Assembly (NCBI RefSeq): GCF_004194535.1
Contig: NZ_CP025781.1
Span: 3,782,001-3,846,000, forward strand
Reading direction: 5' to 3'
Length of the DNA: 64,000 bases
From: Iodobacter fluviatilis
Lineage (GTDB): Bacteria > Pseudomonadota > Gammaproteobacteria > Burkholderiales > Chitinibacteraceae
Shown here piece by piece: positions 27,198 through 35,996 of the stretch; the stretch's first letter is position 1, and the number at the start of each line of letters is the position of its first letter. A model generated the notes under the pieces. The model was not told the DNA's origin. It made no database searches and was given only the letters and a program-made list of their open reading frames with translations. The position numbers and the translations under genes are program-made.

Positions 27198-27833
27198 TCA
27201 ACCATTGGCTACATTAAGCATGCTTGGTTGCGCACACCAACTGGAAAGTGAGAAAACAGACCAAAGCATTCTGATTGGACGGGTGCTAGAGATGAATTGC
27301 AAACCATGAATTTTGGCCGCCACTTCAGTGGTTAGTGCCACATCAACCTCACCCCTAGCCACTGCTGCGGCTGCAGCACTGGTGGAAAGTGCGAAGATTA
27401 CAGATCCTACCTCCAAACCTTGGGGTAATAACTCTTCAATTAAAAGCACTGGTGCAGGATGGGTAGCTACAGTTAGCTTTTTTTTCGATAGCGGCCCCTT
27501 ACTCACCAAGCCGTACAACGGCGTATCAAACATAAAAGTCGCAACTAAGCTTAATCGCGGATCCATATAGAAAGTATTAATTTGCGGATAAGCATTTGCC
27601 ACGATTAACACTTCTGGGGTGTGCTCTTCCATGCTGGAGCGGGCATACTCATAAGAGTCGCAGAGATGAAGTTGTACGCATGAGTCTGGATATCGCCGCC
27701 CGAACCATTGAGTGAAGAAGCTTGCAGCCGCTTCACTACTGGTTCCGTTGGGGCCTAAGGTATGAATTGTTACTTTATGCCAATTAGCAATCCCAAAATT
27801 TAAAAAGTTGCTGTCCATGGTCGTAAGTCTCAT
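27198..27833 (-). CDS. Prephenate decarboxylase (BacA-like)
   Basis: A 211-residue protein resembling B. subtilis BacA: VTIHTLGPNGTSSEAAASFF, LHLCDSYEYARSSMEEH, NTFYMDPRLSLVATFMFDTP, ATHPAPVLLIEELLPQG, STSAAAAAVARGEVDVALTT, KIHGLQF and IRMLWSVFS. BacA-type enzymes decarboxylate prephenate without aromatisation, giving a dihydro-4-hydroxyphenylpyruvate, the first step to anticapsin/bacilysin and related cyclohexenyl amino acids. They share the prephenate dehydratase fold but lack the ACT domain, as here. The neighbouring aminotransferase would convert the keto acid to an amino acid. Confidence 0.85.
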   Translation of the reverse strand: MRLTTMDSNFLNFGIANWHKVTIHTLGPNGTSSEAAASFFTQWFGRRYPDSCVQLHLCDSYEYARSSMEEHTPEVLIVANAYPQINTFYMDPRLSLVATFMFDTPLYGLVSKGPLSKKKLTVATHPAPVLLIEELLPQGLEVGSVIFALSTSAAAAAVARGEVDVALTTEVAAKIHGLQFISSTRPIRMLWSVFSLSSWCAQPSMLNVANG

Positions 27834-27839
27834 TAGTAA

Positions 27840-28805
27840 TTAATTGGATACTGGGCTTAACCAATCGGTGTATTTACTATTCAGGCCTCTTACTGTCTTT
27901 AAGTAGAGACTCCGTATTGCCGCACTTATTTCGCCAACGCCACTCTCTTGAAGTATGTAGTGATCAATTTGCGTAACAGGTACAATTTCAACACCTGTAC
28001 CGGCTAAGAAACATTCATCGACTGAAAACAGCTCAGAAAACGAGATGTCTCGTTCTATGACTTTTAACCCTAGGTCTTCTCTAGCGAGAGTAATGATCGT
28101 ATCGCGAGTAATGCCCTCAAGAATGTGAGCACTCAAAGGAGGGGTAATAAGGCAGCCATCTTTCACAACAAAAACATTTGAGGTCGTTGACTCGGCCAAA
28201 TTTCCATGCACATTCAACATCAATGCATCATCAAATCCATTGCGTTGTGCTGACTCCATTGCCAGCGCCGAATTGGCATAGCTACCAGTGATTTTGGCTC
28301 TTGCGGGAAGTGAAACATCGGGAATTCGCCGCCAAGTCGAAATGGCACAACGGATCCCGTCAGCTCGCATGTAGGCGCTCATGGATAGAGTGTTGATGAC
28401 TAGGCCAGAGCTGACGCCAGTTAGTTTTACACCAAAGCCAATACCAGGAAGGAGTGCCTTTTTGTAGGCCAGAGGCCTAATGTAACAATCGGTTGATGCC
28501 TCGTTATGCCGCAGTAAATCAAGGATGATTGATTTGAACTCAGAGCGCAGCGGTAAATTTTCTAATTGCAGTAGCCGAGCTGAATTTGCTAATCGCTTCA
28601 AGTGATCATCCAACCTGAACACATTTAGCTCTCCATTAGCAGCAACATAAGCACGAATACCCTCGAATACACCCGTTCCGTAAGCAAATGCCTGAGTCGT
28701 TACCGGCACCACGGCATCAGCTACAGCGACAACTTGACCATCAAGATATACCCAAGGATGAGGCTTGCGAGGAGCAGTTGAGGGATTGCTGAGAGCATTA
28801 CTCAT
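27840..28805 (-). CDS. Branched-chain-type (class IV) aminotransferase
   Basis: A 321-residue PLP enzyme of the IlvE/BCAT family. Blocks include WVYLDGQVVAVADAVVPVTT, AFAYGTGVFEGIRAY, IRPLAYK, PLP-lysine region RAKITGSYANSALAM, AESTTSNVFVV, GITRDTIITLA and FLAGTGVEIVPVTQID. It follows the adenylate-forming ligase by 2 bp and precedes the prephenate decarboxylase by 6 bp. This suggests a dedicated role in transaminating the pathway keto acid rather than housekeeping branched-chain synthesis. Confidence 0.88.
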   Translation of the reverse strand: MSNALSNPSTAPRKPHPWVYLDGQVVAVADAVVPVTTQAFAYGTGVFEGIRAYVAANGELNVFRLDDHLKRLANSARLLQLENLPLRSEFKSIILDLLRHNEASTDCYIRPLAYKKALLPGIGFGVKLTGVSSGLVINTLSMSAYMRADGIRCAISTWRRIPDVSLPARAKITGSYANSALAMESAQRNGFDDALMLNVHGNLAESTTSNVFVVKDGCLITPPLSAHILEGITRDTIITLAREDLGLKVIERDISFSELFSVDECFLAGTGVEIVPVTQIDHYILQESGVGEISAAIRSLYLKTVRGLNSKYTDWLSPVSN

Positions 28806-28807
28806 GA

Positions 28808-30208
28808 TTAGGCTCTCTTTGCGACGATGTTTAATGCTGTTTCGCGCTCACGGTTGTCGCTGCCGTTACGTTTATCATGAAGCCTTGCCGCTTTCCAACT
28901 AACCATCGCTGCAGTGCCGGTAACTGCATCGGTAGAGCCTATGGAAATATGGGCATGAGCACCGATTTTGGCTTCTAGGAAGTTGGTAACCGCTTCTAAG
29001 TCGTTGCGTTTTGAGACGCTATTTTCTAACTCCAATGTAATTCGTAACTGGTCGACCCCAGCTACAGCGTCCACCTGAATGTGGTAGTCCAAGCAGCCTT
29101 TGAGATGCTCGAATAATGCAGCTTCAATATCATAGGCGCAGTGTTGGTTGCCATTAACGATTAAGGTGTCACGAACTCTACCAATAGGGATAATTTGCCA
29201 TCCACCATTATTCATGACCTTAACCCGAACCATATCCCCTGTTCGATAACGAATCAGTGGTTTCTGCCCTTGATAAAGGTGAGTAATCACCAATTCTCCG
29301 GTCATTTTGGAACCTTCGGGTTCTTGTACTTGCCCCGACTGTGGGTTGACCACTTCATAAACTACGTTCAGAGGAACAGTACAAAGATTGCCATCCTTAT
29401 CACTTGCAGCCAGAATGGATGATTCTTGGGAGGCATACATGCAGTTGTATACTGCACTGCCCCACACATCGCCGATATTGCGCAATAACGCCGGAGTGGT
29501 CAGTTCACCCAAAGTGAAAATCAGCTTGACTCCCAGCTCGGATGGGCTTTGTTCATTTTGGAGTTGATACCTAGCTAAACTGATAGCAACTGCTGGCGTA
29601 CAAACTAACGCAGTGATCTTCAGTTCTTTAATTAGTGTAACCGCTCGTTCCAGCCCAACGACTGGCGATCGTGGCCACATTTTCACCACTGTGTGGCCTA
29701 GGCTTCGGCAAACGTCTTCAAATGTGTCGCCGGTAGAATGTAATTCAGTAGGCCCCATCACACCTACAATATGTTGTTGGCCGTGAGCTAGGAATATTTT
29801 TTTATAACGAAGTATTAGTGGCGTATTATTGAATATCGAATCCTGTTCGTTACGTGGGCAGGGTGTCGCCGCACCGGTAGTGCCCGTGGTTTCGTAATAA
29901 ATCCATGCGTTATTCAGCGGAGCTGCGGCCATATTATGGCCAGCTTCGCGCAAATCATTCTTTGTTGTGAATGGTAGTTTTCGAAACATATCCCAGTCAC
30001 ATGCATCTATGTCGCCTTCAGTCAGAATAGACAGCGCCGCTCGATAATAAGGTGAGTTTGCCTTCACATAGCGGAGTGTGTTTCTAAGGCGCTCAAGTTG
30101 AATCTTGTCCAACTCGTCGGCTAAGATGCCGTTATTCTCAAACAATTCATGTTGTTGATGAACAGCACGAGCCAATTCCAGCAGTTCGGGCTTGAATAAA
30201 GCGTACAC
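28808..30208 (-). CDS. PaaK-like adenylate-forming ligase
   Basis: A 466-residue member of the phenylacetate-CoA ligase group. Features: LRYVKANSPYYRAAL, PFTTKNDLREA, the P-loop-like YYETTGTTGAATPCPR, the acyl pocket CMYASQESSI, the adenylate motif LIRYRTGDMVRV, and the hinge GRVRDTLIVNGNQ. It would activate a carboxylic acid with ATP, passing it to CoA, a carrier protein or an amine. No carrier protein is nearby. The C-terminal tail (KRNGSDNRERETALNIVAKRA) is unusual. Confidence 0.8.
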   Translation of the reverse strand: MYALFKPELLELARAVHQQHELFENNGILADELDKIQLERLRNTLRYVKANSPYYRAALSILTEGDIDACDWDMFRKLPFTTKNDLREAGHNMAAAPLNNAWIYYETTGTTGAATPCPRNEQDSIFNNTPLILRYKKIFLAHGQQHIVGVMGPTELHSTGDTFEDVCRSLGHTVVKMWPRSPVVGLERAVTLIKELKITALVCTPAVAISLARYQLQNEQSPSELGVKLIFTLGELTTPALLRNIGDVWGSAVYNCMYASQESSILAASDKDGNLCTVPLNVVYEVVNPQSGQVQEPEGSKMTGELVITHLYQGQKPLIRYRTGDMVRVKVMNNGGWQIIPIGRVRDTLIVNGNQHCAYDIEAALFEHLKGCLDYHIQVDAVAGVDQLRITLELENSVSKRNDLEAVTNFLEAKIGAHAHISIGSTDAVTGTAAMVSWKAARLHDKRNGSDNRERETALNIVAKRA

Positions 30209-30221
30209 TACGATCCCCTTA

Positions 30222-30644
30222 TTACTTGAATAATGAAAGACTACCTGTCAATTTGTTAATTTTTTTCTGTGGTCCAATTAATCCAATAGCAACCAATTCG
30301 ATTGCTGAGCTTTCGGCTTCGGAGATACGTGTTTCATACTCCTGATACGTTTTGCAGGATTGCGCTAGTGCGCTGAATGGCATGGCGTGAATTTCTTCAT
30401 CTGCCAAGGCTTTCTCTTGAAGTTGCTGCAAATGCTCAGGTGTGGAAAGCAAAATTGGCAACGGTGCATAGATGACACCGGGGTAGTTCACATTATCTAG
30501 GCTTTGCATGTCAGGCCCCACCAGACCAGCGACCGAACGCCCGAGGCTAACGCCAATGACACTGACCGCGTTGGCTGCGTGCCCTAACCCCAATGTGCTA
30601 TTGACTACGATTACGCATTTGTGGGCAGTAGCATCAAAATTCAT
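30222..30644 (-). CDS. DUF2000 domain protein
   Basis: A 140-residue protein with the DUF2000 signature KCVIVVNSTLGLGHAANAVS. ATG 30644 is selected because GGAGGA lies just upstream; a longer frame to 30710 overlaps the preceding gene. The fold is related to peptidyl-tRNA hydrolase 2-like proteins, but the function is unknown. It is packed tightly between the Dabb-domain gene and the ligase. Confidence 0.7.
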   Translation of the reverse strand: MNFDATAHKCVIVVNSTLGLGHAANAVSVIGVSLGRSVAGLVGPDMQSLDNVNYPGVIYAPLPILLSTPEHLQQLQEKALADEEIHAMPFSALAQSCKTYQEYETRISEAESSAIELVAIGLIGPQKKINKLTGSLSLFK

Positions 30645-30661
30645 TGAATCCTCCACAACTA

Positions 30662-31039
30662 TCAAGAAACTTGTAGCTCTTCGAGCTCCGGTAAACTGAA
30701 GTCTGTCCATTTATTGAACAGCCCGAAAAACTTTGTAGTGTCATTACCGATATCAATATCAATCACCTGCCAGCTAGAAAGCTTCTGCCACTTGAGTACA
30801 CCTTGATGGTGATTGGGGTGAATTATAAAAGCAGAAAGAGTCTCTTGATTTTCAAACAAACCCATAACCATGAAGTCTGCAGCCTGTATCCGCGAACTGA
30901 TATTTCGACCACAAGCCCATCCCAATATTTCACTAATGTGGGATGGGTGCTGACGTGTCGTTGTCTCTGCATCAATAATTTCAATATCACTCCATTTGAA
31001 TGACTCATGAAATTTGAAAAGAACAAGATGAAGAATCAT
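30662..31039 (-). CDS. Dabb (stress-responsive A/B barrel) domain protein
   Basis: A 125-residue ferredoxin-like barrel protein: MILHLVLFKFHESFKW, WACGRNISSR, the FMVMGLFENQETLSAFI strand-helix and HPNHHQGVLKW. These match the Dabb domain, which includes plant olivetolic-acid-type cyclases as well as proteins of unknown role. It is the first gene of the minus-strand operon, facing the Lrp-type regulator. A catalytic role on a small cyclic substrate is possible but unproven. Confidence 0.7.
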   Translation of the reverse strand: MILHLVLFKFHESFKWSDIEIIDAETTTRQHPSHISEILGWACGRNISSRIQAADFMVMGLFENQETLSAFIIHPNHHQGVLKWQKLSSWQVIDIDIGNDTTKFFGLFNKWTDFSLPELEELQVS

Positions 31040-31247
31040 TTTTCACCCTTGAATAAAACGTTACAAAAATGAGGATTAATTTTTTCAACTTACAATGAAC
31101 CTAGAAATTCGCTTACTTTGCCCTTAACCCCTAAGGTTAAAAAAATGATACGCCTTTTATTTGGGTAAAATTTCCTATCTTTGTTGTGAATAACTTATAA
31201 ATAGGTAAAATATTCCAATCTTAACTAGTAAGTTAAAAATTATTACC

Positions 31248-31712
31248 ATGAAAGAACTTGATAACATTGATTTCAAAATACTTACCGCTCTACAGAGGGA
31301 TGGCAGGGCAACCAATCAGATGTTGGCTGATGGTATTGGCATGTCGGCCTCGCCTTGTTGGCGTAGAGTTCGACAGTTGGAGGAAGAGAAGTACATTCAG
31401 GGTTATAGAGCAGTACTGGATAGACGTAAAATTGGGCTGGGAGTAATGGTGTTTATACGGATTAACATCGACTGCCACGGTAAGGCAGAAGCAAAGAAAT
31501 TTGAACAAAAAGTAATGCAGCTAGAAAATGTAATTGCGTGCTACAGCATCAGTGGTAATGCAGATTTCTTATTGCAGGTGGTGGCAAAAGATTTAGACTC
31601 GTTTGCTGAATTTGCTATGACAGTTGTTCGGCAACTACCGGGTATAAAGGAAATGCAGAGCATGTTCGTACTCAAAGAAATCAAGCCTTTCATCTCATTT
31701 CCTCTCCAATGA
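31248..31712 (+). CDS. Lrp/AsnC family transcriptional regulator
   Basis: A 154-residue Lrp-type regulator. N-terminal helix-turn-helix: DFKILTALQRDGRATNQMLA and MSASPCWRRVRQLEEEKYI. C-terminal ligand-binding RAM domain: IACYSISGNADFLLQVVAKD. It is divergent from the biosynthetic operon across a 208-bp AT-rich gap. Lrp/AsnC proteins sense amino acids and often control a neighbouring exporter, so it probably regulates this operon in response to its amino acid product. Confidence 0.88.
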   Translation: MKELDNIDFKILTALQRDGRATNQMLADGIGMSASPCWRRVRQLEEEKYIQGYRAVLDRRKIGLGVMVFIRINIDCHGKAEAKKFEQKVMQLENVIACYSISGNADFLLQVVAKDLDSFAEFAMTVVRQLPGIKEMQSMFVLKEIKPFISFPLQ

Positions 31713-31751
31713 GAACGGTCATTGTCAAAGTAGTTGAGATTTTTTTGCGAT

Positions 31752-32126
31752 TTAGACTCTATCTAAATCCTCGCTGTTTTTATGCTTAATGACCCGGTTT
31801 GGGTTATGTTGCACTTCGTTTTGCCAGCTCCAGTTTTTGGTCTTGTTTCGCCTCCGTTTCGGTCGCGCTAAGCGTGCGGCTTGGTAGAGACCTTGATATC
31901 GTTGCGATGGCGTGACAAATTGAATGCCGCTGTGTCGGTGCCTATGCATTGTACCAATCCACAAAGCGCATGACCCATTGCCTTCTTTATCCAGACTGTC
32001 AAAGCCTTTATTCGGCCAAGCGGGCCAGTATTTCAGCGTACGGAGCAATGACTCTGCATAGTGGATTGTCGTTGCTGACGCAGGTTTGAATGATTGCACG
32101 CATTTGTTCATTTTTAGTGATCTCAC
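31752..32126 (-). pseudogene. IS3-family transposase C-terminal fragment
   Basis: The frame carries the end of an IS3-family OrfB: ESLLRTLKYWPAWPNKGFDS, RHRHSGIQFVTPSQRYQGLY and KTKNWSWQNEVQHNP. The DDE catalytic Asp residues lie outside the fragment. It starts debris that runs to about 33 kb and bounds the biosynthetic island upstream. Confidence 0.7.
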
Positions 32127-32129
32127 TAG

Positions 32130-32588
32130 CGCGTTTTACTTGTCATGTTTAAATATCACAAAATTGGATTGGTTGCTTCACCCATTCAAACGCCACAGGG
32201 ATGGATACATCTTGGCTGTAATACAGCGCATTGAGCAGATTAATTCCTTTCACCGATCGGCCAGAACAATGATCAAAGTGCCAACAAATCAGGTCATTTT
32301 CATCGGTGTAGGCTTTTTCTTGAATGGTGTTATCAAAAATTAAGCAGGCATCTTCACGTTCAATTTGGCGAACGGTTTTTTAACGCCAAGCCATTAATCT
32401 TGCGATGTATATTCACGTCCAGATAAAAAACGCGTCACTTAATTGTGGCTTACTTCCTGATCCAACGCGTCAGCCAACCCTGTTGCAGTCACCTTCCCAC
32501 AGGTTGTAATGAGAAAGGCGGTGTAGAGTTCAAGTTCTTTAAATTCATTTTGTAAGGTTGTCGGGTTCGGGCTCTGGGTGCGTAACAT
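32130..32588 (-). pseudogene. IS701-like DDE transposase fragment, several frameshifts
   Basis: Switching between frames gives ELELYTAFLITTCGKVTATG, ALDQEVSHN, VTRFLSGREYTSQD, CLIFDNTIQEKAYTDENDLI, CWHFDHCSGRSVKGINLLNA, and YYSQDVSIPVAFEWVKQPIQ. These blocks match IS701-type transposases. Stops and frame changes show it is dead. It abuts the IS481 fragment with no gap. Confidence 0.65.
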
Positions 32589-32866
32589 CAGTTAAATAAT
32601 TCGGGCTTGGTTTTTTGCCATTCCTTTATTGCTTGAGTCGGGGTGGTATGGCCGAGTGCTTCTTGAGGAAGGTGGTGATTGTAGATTTTTAAATCATTGA
32701 GCAAGGTGGCCTCCAGCTCGGCGGTGGAGGCGACGCGCGTCTGTTGAACCACTTCGCTGATTCGCCGGTTAAAACGCTCCACCATGCCGTTCGTTTGCGC
32801 GCCCGTAGCATGCAGCGAAGTAATTTTGTTGGGTTTAATTGAGTTTTGGCGATGGTGAATGGCCAT
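32588..32866 (-). pseudogene. IS481-family transposase C-terminal fragment
   Basis: A 92-codon frame with the end of an IS481/IS3-like integrase core: GAQTNGMVERFNRRISEVVQ (with the third catalytic acid), LNDLKIYNHHLPQEALGHTT and PTQAIKEWQKTKPELFN. The N-terminal helix-turn-helix and first two catalytic acids are absent. Confidence 0.75.
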
Positions 32867-33146
32867 TTAAGGGATTTACAGTGGCAATGCCCGCCAGAAT
32901 ATCAGTCGCTGGTGAAATTATTTTCACCCTTTGTCCCATTACCCGCCCAAAGCGAGGTGCTAGATCCTTACTTATGGCGGCGCTGCTGGGTTTGGGACGG
33001 TATTAGATCAGGTAGAAGTGGGCTATAGCGCACGGCTAAATGACATTGAAACGGCCATTTTAGGCTTGTAAATAGTAGTTTGTACGCGCGATTTTTGTAA
33101 TCTGGGATTGCAGCATGAATCACTGGTGGTTAGAATCCGCGCTTTG

Positions 33147-33297
33147 GTCTTCGGGGGAGTAGTCGCCTGCAGCGCGTTTGAAAGAACTGTGCGCGGGGGG
33201 TACGTCAACATACTTGGATCGTTTGATCCATGGCGTATTCGGTTGGAGCTGTATTCTGAGCACAGAATACGGGTCAACTTGACAAGACCTGAGGTTC
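33147..33297 (+). ncRNA. yybP-ykoY manganese riboswitch
   Basis: The hallmark conserved pieces appear in order: the 5' GGGGGAGTAG (33153-33162), the central ACGTCAACATACTTG (33202-33216), and the 3' TTGACAAGACCT (33279-33290), with pairable stems between. This aptamer binds Mn2+ and turns genes on. It lies 70 bp before a TMEM165/MneA-type exporter gene, a classic target. An expression-platform hairpin follows. Confidence 0.85.
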
Positions 33298-33311
33298 GTT
33301 CAGCATTCCCT

Positions 33312-33349
33312 GGGTGGGCAGTGCTGTGCGACCTCTATCCTGCCCACCC
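33312..33349 (+). promoter_or_regulatory. Expression-platform hairpin next to the ribosome site
   Basis: A perfect 10-bp GC stem (GGGTGGGCAG with CTGCCCACCC) ends one base before the GGA ribosome site of the exporter gene. There is no T run, so control of translation initiation is more likely than termination. It probably responds to the manganese aptamer just upstream. Confidence 0.55.
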
Positions 33350-33364
33350 CGGAAACACAACTTA

Positions 33365-33934
33365 ATGATTGATACATTTCTTATTTCTACAGGCGTAGTA
33401 GCTGTTGCCGAAATCGGCGATAAGACGCAATTACTCGCGTTAATATTGGCTGCGCGCTTTCGACGTCCTCTGCCTATTATTCTGGGCATCTTTGTTGCGA
33501 CTGTACTTAATCATTTTGCTGCGGGCTGGCTTGGGCTGCAAGTGGCTGGCTTAGTGTCGCCCGCTGTTTTGCGTTGGGTGATTGGCTTGGGCTTCTTGGC
33601 CATTGCCATTTGGGCGTTGATTCCCGATGAGATGGGTGAAGAAGAAGCCCAAATTAAGCCCTATGGTGCCTTTTTGGCCGCCGCTGTGGCGTTCTTTTTG
33701 GCCGAAATCGGCGATAAAACTCAGGTTGTTACCGTTGCTTTGGCGCTAAAATATCAACCGCTATGGGCGGTGATTGCGGGTACTACCTTAGGCATGATGA
33801 TTGCCGATGTACCTGCTGTGTTTGTGGGTAAGTGGATTGCGGCGCGGATGCATATCTTGCGCTATGTTCGTTTTGTTGCCGCTGCTGTTTTTGCATTGCT
33901 TGGGGTGTTGGCCTTGCTGGGTATTGGCGGTTAA
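33365..33934 (+). CDS. mneA: TMEM165/GDT1 (UPF0016) family manganese exporter
   Basis: A 189-residue membrane protein made of two similar halves, each with the family motif E-x-G-D-K-[TS]: VAEIGDKTQLLALILA and LAEIGDKTQVVTVALA. About six membrane segments. Bacterial relatives (MneA) export Mn2+. ATG 33365 is chosen, since the longer frame runs into the regulatory hairpin. The upstream Mn2+ riboswitch supports the substrate. Confidence 0.88.
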   Translation: MIDTFLISTGVVAVAEIGDKTQLLALILAARFRRPLPIILGIFVATVLNHFAAGWLGLQVAGLVSPAVLRWVIGLGFLAIAIWALIPDEMGEEEAQIKPYGAFLAAAVAFFLAEIGDKTQVVTVALALKYQPLWAVIAGTTLGMMIADVPAVFVGKWIAARMHILRYVRFVAAAVFALLGVLALLGIGG

Positions 33935-34019
33935 TAGTGTGTGAGTCGGTAAGCATTGTGTGTGAATAACAGGCAATGCAAGCCGACTTATTTGTTTTAT
34001 CTAACAGGGAAATGGGCTC

Positions 34020-35312
34020 ATGCTCGAAGCATTGTTCAAATTAAAAGAACACGGTACTAATGTTAAAACCGAGGTCATCGCTGGGTTTACGACGTTTTTA
34101 ACTATGGCCTATATTATTTTCGTCAATCCAGCCATTTTGGCGCAAACCGGGATGGATTTTAATGCCGTGTTCGTAGCGACGTGCTTGGCTGCGGCTTTTG
34201 GTACCGCTGTGATGGCGCTGTTGGCTAATTATCCAATTGCGCTGGCGCCAGGTATGGGTTTAAACGCTTACTTTACCTTTGCCGTGGTGAAAGGCATGGG
34301 CGTGCCTTGGCAAACGGCCTTGGGTGCGGTGTTTATTTCTGGCGTGATTTTTGTGTTGGTTTCCTCGTTTAAAATACGTGAAGTGCTGGTGAATGCGATT
34401 CCGCACTCACTAAAGCTGGCGATATCAGCCGGTGTGGGCCTGTTTCTTGCCATTATTGGTCTGAAAAGTGCGGGTCTGATTACGGCATCACCGGTCACGA
34501 TGGTGCAGTTGGGTGATATTCATGCGCCTAGTACTTTATTAGCCGTGTTCGGCTTCTTTTTAATTGTGGCTTTGGAATATCGCAAGGTAAAAGGCGCCAT
34601 CATTATTGGCGTGCTGGGTGTAACACTATTGTCGATTTTATTCGGTTTAACCGAATTTAAAGGTGTGTTTTCTCCGCCTCCTTCGATTGCACCAACCTTT
34701 ATGCAAATGGATATTAAAAGCGCATTCAATGCCGGTTTGATTGGCGTGGTGTTTATTTTCTTCTTTGTAGACCTATTTGATACTACAGGCACATTGGTGG
34801 GTGTTGCGCATCGCTCAGGTCTGTTAGGCAAAGATGGCAAATTGCCGCGTTTAAAGAAGGCGCTGTTCGCAGATTCTTCTGCCATTATGGTAGGGGCTGC
34901 ACTGGGAACATCCAGCGTAACGGCCTATGTTGAATCGGCTGCCGGCGTGGCTGCAGGCGGGCGTACTGGCCTGACTAGCTTGGTGGTGGCCATTTTATTT
35001 TTGTCAGCATTGTTTGTAGCGCCACTGGCGGGCACGGTGCCCGCTTATGCAACGGCCCCAGCGCTTTGCTACGTGGCGGTGTTGATGGCGCGTGGTTTGG
35101 CTGAAGTTGATTGGGATGATATTACTGAAGCGGCACCAGCAGTGATTACTGCGGTAGGTATGCCATTTACTTATTCCATTGCTGATGGTATTGCCTTTGG
35201 GTTTATTAGCTACGCTGCGATTAAAGTGTTGGCTGGCCGTTATAAAGATTTAAGTCCTGCGGTATTGATTATTACCACGCTGTGGATTGTTAAATTTGCG
35301 GTATTTGGTTAA
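34020..35312 (+). CDS. NCS2/AzgA-type purine permease
   Basis: A 430-residue transporter with 12-14 membrane segments. Family signatures: TEVIAGFTTFLTMAYIIFVN, PIALAPGMGLNAYFTF, DLFDTTGTLVGVAHRSG and SAAGVAAGGRTGLTSL. It belongs to the AzgA-like adenine/guanine/hypoxanthine proton symporters. It lies 9 bp upstream of apt on the same strand, so uptake and salvage are probably co-expressed. Confidence 0.88.
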   Translation: MLEALFKLKEHGTNVKTEVIAGFTTFLTMAYIIFVNPAILAQTGMDFNAVFVATCLAAAFGTAVMALLANYPIALAPGMGLNAYFTFAVVKGMGVPWQTALGAVFISGVIFVLVSSFKIREVLVNAIPHSLKLAISAGVGLFLAIIGLKSAGLITASPVTMVQLGDIHAPSTLLAVFGFFLIVALEYRKVKGAIIIGVLGVTLLSILFGLTEFKGVFSPPPSIAPTFMQMDIKSAFNAGLIGVVFIFFFVDLFDTTGTLVGVAHRSGLLGKDGKLPRLKKALFADSSAIMVGAALGTSSVTAYVESAAGVAAGGRTGLTSLVVAILFLSALFVAPLAGTVPAYATAPALCYVAVLMARGLAEVDWDDITEAAPAVITAVGMPFTYSIADGIAFGFISYAAIKVLAGRYKDLSPAVLIITTLWIVKFAVFG

Positions 35313-35321
35313 GGGAAGATA

Positions 35322-35882
35322 ATGAGCACATTGCAGGCAGAGCCGCCATATGCAGATTATATTCGCGATCGCATTCGCACTGTGCCTAATTGGCCACAGG
35401 CTGGGGTGCAGTTTCGAGATATCACACCGCTATTACAAGATAAAAAAACCTTTCGCGTGCTGGTTGATATCTTTGTCCATCGTTATATGGATATGGATTT
35501 AGACATGGTGGCTGGCGTAGATGCCCGTGGGTTTATTCTGGGCGCAGTTGTGGCTTATGAATTAAATCTTGGCTTTGTGCCGGTACGAAAAAAAGGTAAA
35601 TTACCTTTTCTGACTGTGGCAGAAGAATACGAGCTTGAATACGGCTCAGCCACGGTTGAAATGCATACCGATGCCTGCAAAAAAGGCGATCGCGTATTGC
35701 TGATTGATGATTTAGTGGCAACTGGCGGCACTATGGTCGCCGCAGCTAAATTATTAGATCGTCTTGGAGCAACCGTTGTTGAGGCTGCAGCAATTGTTGA
35801 TTTGCCAGAGTTAGGCGGCTCAAAAATCGTACGTGAGCAGGGTATTCCCCTGTTTACGGTGTGTGATTTCGCCGGGCATTAA
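35322..35882 (+). CDS. apt: Adenine phosphoribosyltransferase
   Basis: A 186-residue enzyme converting adenine and PRPP to AMP. Features: [51 protein letters not shown], and the PRPP loop [14 protein letters not shown]. Full length. Second gene of the purine uptake and salvage group. Confidence 0.95.
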   Translation: MSTLQAEPPYADYIRDRIRTVPNWPQAGVQFRDITPLLQDKKTFRVLVDIFVHRYMDMDLDMVAGVDARGFILGAVVAYELNLGFVPVRKKGKLPFLTVAEEYELEYGSATVEMHTDACKKGDRVLLIDDLVATGGTMVAAAKLLDRLGATVVEAAAIVDLPELGGSKIVREQGIPLFTVCDFAGH

Positions 35883-35996
35883 AGATTTGTAGTGATGGCG
35901 TAGTGGCTTAGCCCTATTTAGCAAGTATGTGTTGATTGCTAAGCCATCAATTAAAAAGCGCCATCCATTTTTCATTTGAATAAAAGGTACACCATC

